A stretch of 64,000 bases of DNA, taken from positions 62,001 through 126,000 of the forward strand of contig NZ_BBQM01000022.1 in the NCBI RefSeq assembly GCF_000876015.1, written 5' to 3'. The position numbers were made by a program, and so were the translations under genes. Under the pieces are notes generated by a model, which saw only the letters and a program-made list of their open reading frames with translations, searched no databases and was not told the DNA's origin. Each line of letters opens with the position of its first letter. Position 1 is the first letter of the stretch. The DNA is from Cupriavidus basilensis (GTDB lineage: Bacteria > Pseudomonadota > Gammaproteobacteria > Burkholderiales > Burkholderiaceae). This document shows, piece by piece, positions 19,791 through 28,629 of the stretch.

Positions 19791-20723
19791 TCAGGCCTGT
19801 GCCGGCGGCGCGGCGAGCGCGGGCTCCGCCTTGCCGAACCGCACCGTCGCCAGCAGCGACGCCGCCACGATCAGGCCGCCGCCGGCCCAGGCCGTGGCGG
19901 AAATCCGCTCGCCCAGCCAGAGGCTGGCGAACAGCGCGCCGAAGGCCGGCTCGCTGCCCATCAGCAGCGCCACGCGCGTGGGGCTGCTGCGCCGGATGGC
20001 GTAGTTCTGCGCGAAGAAGGCGAACAGCGTGCAGGCCAGCACCAGGTAGATCACGCTGCCCCAGAACGCGCCGTGGCCGGCCAGCGCGGGCAGCGGCTGC
20101 CACTGCGCCGGCATCAGCGCCAGCGCCACCGCGGCGCTGCCGCCGGCTACCACGCCGGACTGCACCGCGGTCACCGTCAGCGCCGGCAGCGGCGCGGCGC
20201 GCATGACGCGCTTGGTCGCGCAGACGATCAGCGCGCGCAGCGCCGCGGCGGCCAGGATCAGCGCGTCGCCGGGATTGAAGGCGAGCGCGCCGTCGCCGGC
20301 CAGCAGCCAGGCGCCCGCCAGCGAGAGCGCCACCGCGGCCCATTCGAGGCGCGCCGGGCGGCGCTTGAGCAGCAGCCATTCCACCAGCGGCGTGAGCACC
20401 ACGCACAGGCTGATGAGGAAGGCCGCGTTGGCCGCGCGCGTGAGCAGCACGCCGAAGGTCTCGCACAGGAAGATGCCGAGCAGCAGCACGCCGGTGCCGA
20501 GCACGCCGCGCAGGGCGGCGCGGTCGGCGTGGCGCAGCGCGGCCAGCGCCGGGCTGAGCAGCACGAAGGTGATGCCGAAGCGCAGGGCCAGCAGCCCCAG
20601 CACCGGGTAGAAGGCCAGCGCGCCCTTGACCACGCCGTAGCTGCTGCCCCACACGATGGCGACGGCGAGCAGCATGAGGTCGGACAGCATCAGCAGGCGT
20701 CTGGAGGAGGTCGGGGTGGGCAT
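19791..20723 (-). CDS. EamA/DMT-family transporter
   Basis: Inner-membrane protein of 310 residues with about ten hydrophobic segments in two EamA repeats. Typical motifs: VAIVWGSSYGVVKGAL, LRFGITFVLLSPALAALRH, FLISLCVVLTPLVEWLLLKRRP in the first half, and LACTLFAFFAQNYAIRRSSPTRVALLMGSEPAFGALFASLWLGERIS in the second, the usual DMT ending. The frame is open upstream to 20813, but the ATG at 20723 fits the family start. Substrate unknown. Divergent from the LysR gene at 20874, a frequent regulator-target arrangement. Confidence 0.87.
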   Translation of the reverse strand: MPTPTSSRRLLMLSDLMLLAVAIVWGSSYGVVKGALAFYPVLGLLALRFGITFVLLSPALAALRHADRAALRGVLGTGVLLLGIFLCETFGVLLTRAANAAFLISLCVVLTPLVEWLLLKRRPARLEWAAVALSLAGAWLLAGDGALAFNPGDALILAAAALRALIVCATKRVMRAAPLPALTVTAVQSGVVAGGSAAVALALMPAQWQPLPALAGHGAFWGSVIYLVLACTLFAFFAQNYAIRRSSPTRVALLMGSEPAFGALFASLWLGERISATAWAGGGLIVAASLLATVRFGKAEPALAAPPAQA

Positions 20724-20873
20724 GGTCGGTTCCGGGATGGCAGGGAGGGCGGAAGAGACATTGTCCGGTTTTGCGCGGGCGCTGATAATCGGGTCTGCGT
20801 GCACAGCTTTCATGTCGCCGATGCATAGATCCGGGCGCTACCCGCCCGCCACCGCCGCCGTGCCGGAGTGCCG

Positions 20874-21791
20874 ATGAACCCGACCGATTTCCTTGCCCTG
20901 CTGCCCGACATGGCGGTGTTCGCGCGCGTGGTGGACGCCGGCAATTTCTCGCTCGCCGCGCGCCAGCTGGGCAGCACGCCGTCGACGGTGAGCCGCCAGA
21001 TCAAGCGGCTGGAGGAGGCGCTGGCCACGCGCCTGCTGGAGCGCTCCACGCGCAAGCTGCGCATGACGGAGTCGGGCGCGCAGGTGTACCGCCATTGCCG
21101 CGACATGGTGAGCGCGGCCTCCGGCGCCGTGGATGCCGCCGGCCAGCTGGCGGCGCGGCCGCAGGGCACGGTCAGCGTGAGCGCGCCGACCGCGTTCGCC
21201 AAGACGGTGATCCACCCGCTCGTGCCGGGCTTCCTGCGCGCGCACGACGGCATCGACCTGCGGCTGGTGTTCACCGACCACGAGGTCGATCCGCTCGAGC
21301 ACGACCTCGACCTGGTGATCCGGCTGACCGGGCAGCCGCCGCCCGGGCTGGCGGGGCGGCGGCTCGGCGCGGTGCGCTGGGTGCTGTGCGCGTCGCCGGC
21401 CTACCTGCGCGCGCGCGGCACGCCCGCGCATCCGCGCGAGCTGGCGCGGCACGACTGCCTCTATCTCGGCGAGACCGCCGACGACAACCGCTGGCGCCTG
21501 CGCCGCGACGGGCAGGTCCATGCGGTGGAGGTGAGGGGACGCTATATCGCCAACCATGCCGGCGCGCGGCTGGAGGCCGCCCAGCAGGACCTGGGCATCG
21601 CCGCGCTGCCGGAGTTCGCCGCCGCCGGGGCGCTGCGCGACGGCACGCTGGTGCGCGTGCTGGCCGACTGGGAGTTGCAGGCGCGCGCCTACGTCGGGCC
21701 GGTGTGGCTGCTGTATCCGCCCAACCGCTTCCTGCCGCCCAAGGTGCGCGTGCTGATCGACTACCTGGCCGCGCACCTCGGGGCCGGCTGA
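20874..21791 (+). CDS. LysR-family transcriptional regulator
   Basis: 305 residues. The N-terminal winged helix is clear (MAVFARVVDAGNFSLAARQLGSTPSTVSRQIKRLEEALATRLLERSTRKLRMTESG), followed by the LysR substrate-binding fold; HPRELARHDCLYLG and LRDGTLVRVLADWEL are motifs of the CrgA-like branch. A GGAG 8 bases upstream favours the ATG at 20874 over an in-frame GTG at 20868. It probably controls the divergent EamA transporter. Confidence 0.9.
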   Translation: MNPTDFLALLPDMAVFARVVDAGNFSLAARQLGSTPSTVSRQIKRLEEALATRLLERSTRKLRMTESGAQVYRHCRDMVSAASGAVDAAGQLAARPQGTVSVSAPTAFAKTVIHPLVPGFLRAHDGIDLRLVFTDHEVDPLEHDLDLVIRLTGQPPPGLAGRRLGAVRWVLCASPAYLRARGTPAHPRELARHDCLYLGETADDNRWRLRRDGQVHAVEVRGRYIANHAGARLEAAQQDLGIAALPEFAAAGALRDGTLVRVLADWELQARAYVGPVWLLYPPNRFLPPKVRVLIDYLAAHLGAG

Positions 21792-21890
21792 GCCACGCTT
21801 TCCCGAGCTTTCCCGAGCCGCGCTTCCCCGCGGTTTCCCGGCCGGCCGCCCGTGCGGCATTGCCGCGCCGCGCGCCGGCGGATCGTCGCC

Positions 21891-22823
21891 TCAGGCGGCC
21901 TTGCGCTCGCTGCCGGCGGCCTCGGCGGTCTTGCGCTCGCCGCCGAGCGCCGCGGTCAGGTCGGCCAGCAGGCCGGCCAGCTCGCCCGCCATCATGGCGA
22001 AGTCGCCGTCGAAGCGCTCGTCCTCGTCGCGCGCGCTCGGATCGGCCTGCTCCTTGATGACGTCCAGCGGGGCCACGCGCTTGACCGCCAGCGATTCGGT
22101 CAGCACGAAGGAGACGCGGTCGTTCCAGGTCATCGCCAGGCGCGTGCAGCGCTTGCCGGCGGCGATGTGGCGGCGCAGGTCCTCGGGGTCGAGCGGGTGG
22201 CGCACGTAGCGCACGGTGGCCTTGCTCTCGGCGCTGGACTGCAGCTCGATCTCCTGGTCCACGGTGAAGCCGGCCGGCGCCGTGTCGCTGGACAGCCACT
22301 CGGTCATGGCGGCCACCGGCGACAGGTTGACCTGCAGCGTTTCCAGCGGCAGCGGGTCGATCGACTTGAACAGCAGGCTGCGCACTTCGTCGGCCTTGGT
22401 CGGGGCGGCGGCGTCGATGGCCAGCCAGCCGTTGACCGGGTCGATCCACACGCGCGTGTCGCGGCGGATGCTGAAGGCGCGCGGCAGCAGTTCCTCGGTG
22501 ACTTGTTCCTTGAGCTCGCGCATCTGCTTGCGGCCGGGCTTGAAGCCCTGCTGCTCCTCGATCTCGGCGGCGCGCGCCTTGGTGACCTGGTTGACCACGG
22601 TGGTGGGCAGGAGCTTCTTCTCGGTGCGCAGGGTCAGCAGCATCTGCTTGCCGACCAGGTGGACCAGCGCGCCGTTTTCACGCGGGGAGGCCCAGCCCTG
22701 GGTCTGCATTTCCAGGCTGGTGCCCGGGAAGAAGGCGTGGCGCGCGAGGCCGGCCTCGACTTCGTCGGCGGCAAGGGTCCACGGCGCGGACAGGCGGTGC
22801 AACTGGAGGTTCTTGAACCACAT
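21891..22823 (-). CDS. rdgC: Recombination-associated protein RdgC
   Basis: DNA-binding protein that forms a ring round duplex DNA and restrains RecA. 310 residues, the usual length. It begins MWFKNLQLHRL and contains the family stretches GWASPRENGALVHLVGKQMLLTLRTEKKLLP, VNQVTKARAAEIEEQQG and RRDTRVWIDPVNGWLAIDAA. No neighbour is related in function. A promoter must lie in the roughly 40 bases upstream or further; I see no clear hexamers. Confidence 0.95.
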   Translation of the reverse strand: MWFKNLQLHRLSAPWTLAADEVEAGLARHAFFPGTSLEMQTQGWASPRENGALVHLVGKQMLLTLRTEKKLLPTTVVNQVTKARAAEIEEQQGFKPGRKQMRELKEQVTEELLPRAFSIRRDTRVWIDPVNGWLAIDAAAPTKADEVRSLLFKSIDPLPLETLQVNLSPVAAMTEWLSSDTAPAGFTVDQEIELQSSAESKATVRYVRHPLDPEDLRRHIAAGKRCTRLAMTWNDRVSFVLTESLAVKRVAPLDVIKEQADPSARDEDERFDGDFAMMAGELAGLLADLTAALGGERKTAEAAGSERKAA

Positions 22824-22942
22824 GGGAATTCGGCCAAAGGGACCGATTCTAGCCGGTTAGCGTGACCGATGCGGTAACAATGCGTGAAGCGCCCGCGCGG
22901 GACGCCGCGGGGCAACGCGGAAGCGGCGCGCAGGAAAGCAAA

Positions 22943-22974
22943 GGGGCCGGGCTGCCCTGTGGCAGCCCGGCCCC
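22943..22974 (-). terminator. Strong stem-loop terminator after the SYLF lipoprotein gene
   Basis: Perfect 14-bp stem with arms GGGGCCGGGCTGCC and GGCAGCCCGGCCCC and a 4-base loop. Read on the minus strand it is followed by a T-rich run (TTTGCTTTCC). It lies 16 bases after the stop of the gene at 22990-23568. Confidence 0.8.
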
Positions 22975-22989
22975 GTCCGCGCCGCTGGC

Positions 22990-23568
22990 TCAGATGTCGA
23001 GCTTGCTGATCTTCGAGCCTTCCAGCGACAGGCCCGCCATCAGGCCGGCGTTGGTCACGACGAAGCCGACGATCGGCTGCTGGGCGGTGTTGGTGTCGAT
23101 GGTGCCGTTGGCGCCGATGGTGGCCAGCGCCACGGTGGCGTCGCCGCCCACGGTCCAGCCGCTGCTGTTGACGAACTTGTCGAGCGCGTCCTGGGTCATG
23201 AACATCAGGATGATGGCCTTGGACTGCGCGCCGATCTGCCAGCCCACCGAACCCGAGATGATGCGGTAGTAGCCGCGCGTGGCGCCGCCCGTGCGCAGCG
23301 CGCCGTCGCCGTACTCGCCGCCGATCACGAAGCCGGCCGACAGCGTGTTGGGGAACACCAGGATGCCGCGCGCGCGGTTGGCGAGCTGGCGCGAGCTGCC
23401 CGCCGTGGCGTACAGCTTGTTGAGGGCGCCATCCACGCCGCCATCGATCTCGCGGCGCTTGGCCGCCTTGTCGGTGGGCGCGCTCGGCGTGGTGGTGCAG
23501 GCGCCCAGCAAGCCCGAAGAAGCCACTATCAGTCCTGCCCCAGCCGTCAGAAACGATCTGCGTTCCAT
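22990..23568 (-). CDS. YSC84/SYLF-domain lipoprotein
   Basis: 192 residues. The N-terminus MERRSFLTAGAGLIVASSGLLGAC has a Tat-like RRSFL and a lipobox ending in a cysteine, so export and lipidation are likely. The rest is a SYLF (lipid-binding) domain: ARGILVFPNTLSAGFVIGGEYGDGALR, GYYRIISGSVGWQIGAQSKAIILMFMTQDALDKF. AGGAG spaced 7 bases supports the ATG at 23568 rather than an in-frame GTG two codons earlier. Bacterial SYLF proteins are poorly understood; a role at the envelope is inferred. Confidence 0.85.
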   Translation of the reverse strand: MERRSFLTAGAGLIVASSGLLGACTTTPSAPTDKAAKRREIDGGVDGALNKLYATAGSSRQLANRARGILVFPNTLSAGFVIGGEYGDGALRTGGATRGYYRIISGSVGWQIGAQSKAIILMFMTQDALDKFVNSSGWTVGGDATVALATIGANGTIDTNTAQQPIVGFVVTNAGLMAGLSLEGSKISKLDI

Positions 23569-23918
23569 ACTCACTCTCCTGATTGTTTTACCTCACACTG
23601 CGTCCATACCCCGGAGCGAACCGCGCACTCCCCGTGCTCAAGGATAGGCGTAATCGGCACTTGTAGAAATGTGAATCGCGCCCGAACATGCGGCGTTGGC
23701 TTTTCCCGGCGTGCCGTCCAAACCTCTGCGTTTCTGGAGAAATATACAAGGCAAGCGGCGCAAGCGGTGTAGGACGAAACTGCAATTTGCGGCGGGACCG
23801 TCCTACAAAGCGGCGGCGGTGTGCGGCAGTTTGCGGCCCGTTCGCCGCCTGTCCGCCATCCATCCGCCGCCTGTCCGCGCGGGCAGGAACCCCGCGGCGC
23901 CGCGCCGGTCCATGAAGC
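23569..23918. other. Intergenic region between divergent lipoprotein genes
   Basis: No gene. It holds a 9-bp perfect inverted repeat, TGTAGGACG (23768-23776) and CGTCCTACA (23799-23807), with a 22-base spacer, and further right a direct repeat GCCGCCTGTCCGC separated by ATCCATCC. Both divergent promoters must lie here; no convincing -35/-10 pair stands out. Confidence 0.5.
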
Positions 23919-24320
23919 ATGAAATCCGTTCTCGCCCTCATCCCCGTCACCCTGCTGGCCGCCGCCTGCGCTTCGCGCCCGCCCGCAGCCGATCCCCAGG
24001 CCCAGGAGCAGGCCAATGCGCAGTGGCAGTCACTGCGCGCGGACTACACCAACTGCGCGCGGGAACAGGCCGACGCCGGCCTGCCCGGCCGCGGCTCGCC
24101 GCAGGACCTGGCCGGCGCCGCGCTCAAGGCGTGCCAGTCCAGGCTCGACGCCATGCGCGGCGCGTTCCGCGACTACCTCGATGCGCAGATGGTGTCCTCG
24201 CACGGCCACGACAGCGCGCGCCAGGCCGCCGACCGCCTCGCCCGCGACGCCGAGGCCAAGACCCGCGCCTACCTGGTCCGCTATGTCGAGCGGGAGCGCT
24301 ACAACGCCGGCCTGCGCTAG
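23919..24320 (+). CDS. Small lipoprotein, unknown function
   Basis: 133 residues. A short signal peptide with lipobox (MKSVLALIPVTLLAAACASRP, cysteine at residue 17) is followed by a helical, charged mature part with two further cysteines (YTNCAREQADAGL and LKACQSRLDA) spaced as if to form a disulfide. I recognise no family. The next gene on the same strand starts 81 bases later. Confidence 0.65.
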   Translation: MKSVLALIPVTLLAAACASRPPAADPQAQEQANAQWQSLRADYTNCAREQADAGLPGRGSPQDLAGAALKACQSRLDAMRGAFRDYLDAQMVSSHGHDSARQAADRLARDAEAKTRAYLVRYVERERYNAGLR

Positions 24321-24401
24321 CCGCGGCCGGCGCGCCGCCGCTGTGGTGTAATGCGCGGGCATGCCTTCCTCACTCCATTGCGGCCATTGCGGCCATTGCC
24401 G

Positions 24402-24650
24402 ATGACTCTCTCTCCCGAACGCCTCCAGCTTGCCCACGAGCGCTTCCTCGCCGACAACCCGGAGGTGGTGTCGCTGCTCAAGGCCATCACCGAGCGCCAC
24501 GCGCGCGCGGCCGGCATGAGCGTGGAGGCCTTCCAGCGCGACGAGCTCGAGCGCGCCATCGGCCGCGAGGCGCGGCAGCGGCGCATGACCGCCGCCGAGC
24601 TGCTGCTGGTCTACCTGGGCGAGCGCGCGGCGCCGGCGCCGCGCCGCTGA
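24402..24650 (+). CDS. Small conserved-looking helical protein, unknown function
   Basis: 82 residues, predicted all-helical and charged (LSPERLQLAHERFLADNPEVVSLLKAITERHARAAGMSVEAFQRDELERAIGREARQRRMTAAELLLVYLG). The frame is open from 24351, but those codons translate a short tandem repeat (CATTGCGGC, 24376-24399) that looks like leader DNA, so the ATG at 24402 is preferred. Codon use is like the neighbours, which supports a real gene. No family recognised. Confidence 0.5.
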   Translation: MTLSPERLQLAHERFLADNPEVVSLLKAITERHARAAGMSVEAFQRDELERAIGREARQRRMTAAELLLVYLGERAAPAPRR

Positions 24651-24715
24651 GCCGCCGCCGGCGCCTGTCCGGCATCACCACTCGCCAGCGACACGTTAGC
24701 CTTGGTCCACCGCCT

Positions 24716-26116
24716 TCAGGCCGCCGGCGCCAGCGGGCGCAGCTCGCCGAGCATGGTCGGCACCAGCTCGGACACCGTGGGATGGACATGCACGGCGCGC
24801 TGCAGCACGGTGTAGGGCGCGCGCGCGTACATGGTGTCGAGCACGCCGTGGATGACCTCGTCGCCACCCACGCCCAGCACCGCCGCGCCCAGGATCTCGC
24901 GGCTGTCGGCATCGACCAGGATCTTCATGAAGCCCTGCGTCTCGCCTTTCTCCACGGCGCGGGCCACGCGCGTCATCGGGCGCATGCCCACCAGCACGCG
25001 GCGGCCGGACGCGCGCGCCTGCTGCTCGGTCATGCCGGCGCGGCCCAGCGGCGGGTCGGTGTAGAGCGCGTAGCACGCAATGCGCTCGCCCACGGTGCGC
25101 GGCGCCGCGCCGGGCGCCGCGTCCAGCAGGTTGGCGGCGACGATCTCGAAGTCGTTGTAGGCGGTATGGGTGAAGGCGCCGCGCCCGTTGCAGTCGCCCA
25201 GCGCCCAGATGCCCGGCACGCTGGTGCGCAACTGGTCGTCCACCTCGATGTAGCCGTGCGCGTCGGTGGCCACGCCGGCGCGCTCCAGGCCCAGGTCGTC
25301 GGTGTTGGGGCGGCGGCCCACGGCCAGCAGCACGTGGGAGCCCACCACCTCCGGCGCGCCGTCCGCGCAGGCCATTGTCACCGCCACCTGCTCGCCGCGC
25401 CGCGCCAGCGCGATGCATTCGGCGTCCAGGCGCAGGCCGATGCCCTCGGCGGCGAGGATGCCGCGCACCGCCTCCGACACGTCCGCGTCCTCGCGCGGGA
25501 TCAGGCGCGGGCCGCGCTCCACGATGGTGACTTCGCTGCCGAAACGGCGGAACATCTGGCCGAACTCCAGCCCGATATAGCTGCCGCCCACCACCAGCAG
25601 GTGCGCGGGCAGTTCGTCCAGCCGCATCATGCTGGTGTTGGTGAGGTAGTCCACCTGGTCCAGCCCCGGCATCGGCGGGGCCGAGGCGCGCCCGCCCACG
25701 TTGATGAAGATCTGCTCCGCGCGCAGCACGGCTTCGCCCACGCGCACGGTGTCGGGACCCTCGAAGCGCGCGTGGCCGAGATGGACGGCGACGTTTTCCA
25801 GGCCGCGCATCCAGGCCTCCACGCCGTGGCTGGAGCGGGCGACGATGCCGTCCTTGCGCGCCTTGACGCGCGCCATGTCGACCGTGACCGGGCCGCCCAC
25901 GGCCACGCCGAAATCGGCGCCGCGCCGCGCCAGGTGGGCGGCATATGCGCTGGCCACCATCGCCTTGGTCGGGGTGCAGCCGTCGTTGACGCAGGTGCCG
26001 CCGAAGGCCCGGCGCTCGATCACGGCCACCTTGCGCCCGGCCGCGGCCAGGCGCGCGGCGAGCGAGGGGCCGGCCTGGCCGGAGCCGATGATGATGGCGT
26101 CGTAGTCGATGGGCAT
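24716..26116 (-). CDS. FAD-dependent pyridine nucleotide-disulfide oxidoreductase
   Basis: 466 residues, same fold as dihydrolipoamide dehydrogenase and mercuric reductase. FAD motif IIGSGQAGPSLA (residues 9-20), redox cysteines C42 and C47 in GGTCVNDGCTPTK, a second nucleotide motif LLVVGGSYIGLEFGQMFRRFG for NAD(P), and the catalytic His-Glu in VHVHPTVSE near the C-terminus. It lacks the N-terminal metal-binding domain and C-terminal vicinal cysteines of MerA, and no pyruvate- or oxoglutarate-dehydrogenase genes are near, so the substrate is unknown. The ATG at 26116 is chosen because the FAD motif starts at once. Confidence 0.88.
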   Translation of the reverse strand: MPIDYDAIIIGSGQAGPSLAARLAAAGRKVAVIERRAFGGTCVNDGCTPTKAMVASAYAAHLARRGADFGVAVGGPVTVDMARVKARKDGIVARSSHGVEAWMRGLENVAVHLGHARFEGPDTVRVGEAVLRAEQIFINVGGRASAPPMPGLDQVDYLTNTSMMRLDELPAHLLVVGGSYIGLEFGQMFRRFGSEVTIVERGPRLIPREDADVSEAVRGILAAEGIGLRLDAECIALARRGEQVAVTMACADGAPEVVGSHVLLAVGRRPNTDDLGLERAGVATDAHGYIEVDDQLRTSVPGIWALGDCNGRGAFTHTAYNDFEIVAANLLDAAPGAAPRTVGERIACYALYTDPPLGRAGMTEQQARASGRRVLVGMRPMTRVARAVEKGETQGFMKILVDADSREILGAAVLGVGGDEVIHGVLDTMYARAPYTVLQRAVHVHPTVSELVPTMLGELRPLAPAA

Positions 26117-26166
26117 GGCGGCTTCCTTGGCTGGCGCGAAGGCGGCGCGGGCCGCCGTGCCGGGGA

Positions 26167-27000
26167 TCAGAGCATTTCCAGCGGGCGCGGGCCGCGCGGC
26201 GGCGGGAAGGCGGCGTCGAGCTCGGCCAGCTGCGCCGGCGAGAGCCGCCGCGCCAGCGCGCCGTGGTTCTCGCGCAGGCGTTCGCGGTGGCTGGTCTTGG
26301 GGATGGCGATGACGTCGTCGCGCGCCAGCAGCCAGGCCAGCGCGGCCTGGGCCGGGCTCATGCCGTGCTGCTCGGCGAAGCGGGCCAGGCGCGGGTTGCG
26401 CAGCAGCGCCGCCTGCTCGACCGGCGAGTAGGCCATCAGCGGCACGTGGTGGCGCCGCAGCCAGGGCAGCAGGTCCCACTCGATGCCGCGCCGCGTGAGG
26501 TTGTAGAGCAGCTGGTTGACCGCCGTCTGCTCGCCGCCGGGCACGCGCCACAGCGCTTCCATGTCGCCGAGGTCGAGGTTGCTGACGCCGAAATGGCGGA
26601 TCTTGCCGGCCTGCCGCAGCGCCTGGAAGGCGGCCACGGTCTCCGCCAGCGGCACGCCGCCGCGCCAGTGCAGCAGGTAGAGGTCGATGCGGTCGGTGCC
26701 GAGCCGGCGCAGGCTGCGCTCGCAGGCCGCCACCGCGTCCTTGCGGCCGGCGTTGTGCGGATAGACCTTGCTGACCAGGAAGACCTCGTCGCGGCGCCCG
26801 GCGATGGCCTCGCCGACCAGCGCTTCCGAGCGGCCTTCGCCATACATCTCGGCGGTGTCGATCAGGCGCAGGCCGAGGTCCAGCCCGAGCCGCAGGGTGG
26901 CGAGCTCCTCCGCGCGCGCGGCCGGCTTCTCGCCCATGTTCCAGGTGCCCATGCCCAGCGCGGGAACGGTTTCGCCGCCGGGCAGATTCACGGTTTTCAT
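26167..27000 (-). CDS. Aldo/keto reductase
   Basis: 277 residues, NADPH-dependent carbonyl reductase of the AKR barrel fold. The catalytic tetrad is complete: D48 and Y53 (IDTAEMYGEG), K78 (VSKVYPHN) and H111 (YLLHWRGG). The C-terminal NADP-binding segment includes LLARDDVIAIPKTSHRERLREN. Starts at the ATG at 27000 (MKTVNLPGGETVPALGMGTW), the standard AKR beginning. It is followed on the same strand by the flavin oxidoreductase after about 50 bases, so they may share a transcript. Substrate unknown. Confidence 0.92.
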   Translation of the reverse strand: MKTVNLPGGETVPALGMGTWNMGEKPAARAEELATLRLGLDLGLRLIDTAEMYGEGRSEALVGEAIAGRRDEVFLVSKVYPHNAGRKDAVAACERSLRRLGTDRIDLYLLHWRGGVPLAETVAAFQALRQAGKIRHFGVSNLDLGDMEALWRVPGGEQTAVNQLLYNLTRRGIEWDLLPWLRRHHVPLMAYSPVEQAALLRNPRLARFAEQHGMSPAQAALAWLLARDDVIAIPKTSHRERLRENHGALARRLSPAQLAELDAAFPPPRGPRPLEML

Positions 27001-27154
27001 GCGGTGTCTCGGGTCGTGTGTGACGGTCGGTGGACAGCGGTCGGCGGCGCCGGCGGCGACGACAGGGCAGGCAGGCACGCGCCGCCGCCCGGCCTACCCA
27101 CCCACACTAGCCAAGGACGGCGCGATGCACAAGGCGCGCCGTTCGGGCTTGGCC

Positions 27155-27184
27155 GGCTCAACCGGGCTCAACCGGGCTCAACCG
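27155..27184. repeat. Three copies of a 10-bp repeat over the tautomerase stop codon
   Basis: GGCTCAACCG occurs three times without a gap (27155-27164, 27165-27174, 27175-27184). The stop codon of the tautomerase gene is inside the last copy, so copy-number change would alter only the 3' untranslated region. Confidence 0.9.
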
Positions 27185-27570
27185 TGATGGTAGCGGTATT
27201 CCTGGGTCAGGCCGCCGTAGCCGTAGGTGGCCGCGCGCGCGTCGATCACGTGGATGTACGAGACCGGATGCACGTTGCCGACCAGCTCGGCCAGGACCTC
27301 GAACGCCTCGCGCAGGAATTGCGCCTTCTCCGCCTTGGTGTTGGTCTCGTCGGTCACGCTGATGTCGAGGTGGAAGGCGTTGCGCCCCTGCTCCGACAGC
27401 GGCGCGCCGCCGATGATCCAGGCGTCGTGGTCCACGTACTGCACGGCCACGGCGATCACCTCGGGCTTCTTGCCGAGCACGCGGCGGGTGACGTCGGCCA
27501 CGGCGGCGGCGGCGCGGCGGGTGAGGGCGGCATCGGGCTTGCCGGAGATCTGCAGGTTGATGTGGGGCAT
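27178..27570 (-). CDS. Tautomerase-superfamily protein (fused or long 4-OT type)
   Basis: 130 residues, begins MPHINLQISG so that processing exposes Pro-1, the catalytic base of 4-oxalocrotonate tautomerase relatives. Motifs: VTRRVLGKKPEVIAVAVQYVDHDAWIIGG, and NAFHLDISVTDETNTKAEKAQFLREAFEVLAELVG. At twice the length of 4-OT (about 62 residues) it resembles the fused or cis-CaaD/MIF-like groups, so one chain probably holds both halves. Divergent from the LysR gene at 27717, its likely regulator. Substrate unknown. Confidence 0.82.
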   Translation of the reverse strand: MPHINLQISGKPDAALTRRAAAAVADVTRRVLGKKPEVIAVAVQYVDHDAWIIGGAPLSEQGRNAFHLDISVTDETNTKAEKAQFLREAFEVLAELVGNVHPVSYIHVIDARAATYGYGGLTQEYRYHHG

Positions 27571-27716
27571 GGCTGGCTCCTAGGGTCTGGGAGGCGGCCC
27601 CGGGGCGGGGCTGCCGGAGATGCCAGTCTAGGGTTTGGCGCGTCATCGGAAAAACGGGAATTTGCGATACCATCCATCGTCAATACCGAAATATGCGAAA
27701 CCCGCGGGAGGCCGCC

Positions 27717-28601
27717 ATGCGCGCGCTGGAACTCGATCAACTACGCACCTTCGTCACGGTGGCGGACGCCGGCAGCCTGTCCGCCGCGGCGCCGCGGCTG
27801 TTCCTGTCGCAGTCGTCGGTCAGCGAGCAGTTGCGCAAGCTCGAGGAGCGCGCCGGCGTGCCGCTGCTGGTGCGCGGCAAGCAGGGCGCGGCGCCGACGC
27901 CGGCCGGCCTGCGCCTGCTGGCGCACGCGCGCCGCATCCTGGCGCTGTCCGAGCTGGCCTTGCAGGACCTGCGCGGCCATACGCTCGACGGCGAGCTGCG
28001 GCTGGCCGTGACCGACTACTTCCGGCCCGGCGAGATCGCCGGCATGCTGCGCCGGCTGCGCGAGCGCTATCCCCGCCTGCGGCTGCACGTGACCGTGATG
28101 AAGAGCGGCATGATCGAGGCCGGCGCGCAGAGCGATGCGTTCGACATCGGTTTGTCGATGCGGCTGCCGGGCGCGCGCAAGGCGGCAGCCGGCCGCGGCG
28201 AGCGCGGCGCGGTGCTGCGCCGCGAGGCGCTGGCCTGGGTGGCGGCGCCGGGCGAGAGCGGGGCGCTGGACGCGCCGCTGCCGCTGGTGCTGCTGCCCGA
28301 TACCTGTTCGCTGCACCAGTACGTGGTGCAGATGCTGCGGCGGCGCCGGCTCGACTACGTGGTGGCGCATTCCGCCTCGGGCGTGGCCGGGCTGCAACTG
28401 GCGCTGGCGGCGGGCCTGGGCCTGTCGTGCCTGAACGAGTCCGCCATCGGCCCCGGCGTGGCGCGCATCGACGCCGCCACCGCCGCCCGGCTGCGGCTGC
28501 CGGCGCTGCCGGCGGCCGAATTCTTCCTGCTGCCCGCGCGCGCCGGCGAGGCGCCGCTGGTGGGGCAGGTGCGCGCCGCGCTGGCCGAGCAGTTCGCCTG
28601 A
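27717..28601 (+). CDS. LysR-family transcriptional regulator
   Basis: 294 residues. N-terminal winged helix MRALELDQLRTFVTVADAGSLSAAAPRLFLSQSSVSEQLRKLEERAGVPLLVRGKQGAAPTPAG, then a LysR ligand-binding domain. A GGAGG about 7 bases upstream supports the ATG at 27717 over an in-frame one at 27693. Divergent from the tautomerase gene, with about 145 bases between them where a shared operator would be expected; I did not find an obvious T-N11-A box. Confidence 0.9.
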   Translation: MRALELDQLRTFVTVADAGSLSAAAPRLFLSQSSVSEQLRKLEERAGVPLLVRGKQGAAPTPAGLRLLAHARRILALSELALQDLRGHTLDGELRLAVTDYFRPGEIAGMLRRLRERYPRLRLHVTVMKSGMIEAGAQSDAFDIGLSMRLPGARKAAAGRGERGAVLRREALAWVAAPGESGALDAPLPLVLLPDTCSLHQYVVQMLRRRRLDYVVAHSASGVAGLQLALAAGLGLSCLNESAIGPGVARIDAATAARLRLPALPAAEFFLLPARAGEAPLVGQVRAALAEQFA

Positions 28602-28629
28602 GTGGTGGTGCGGCGCTACCCGCGCGCGG

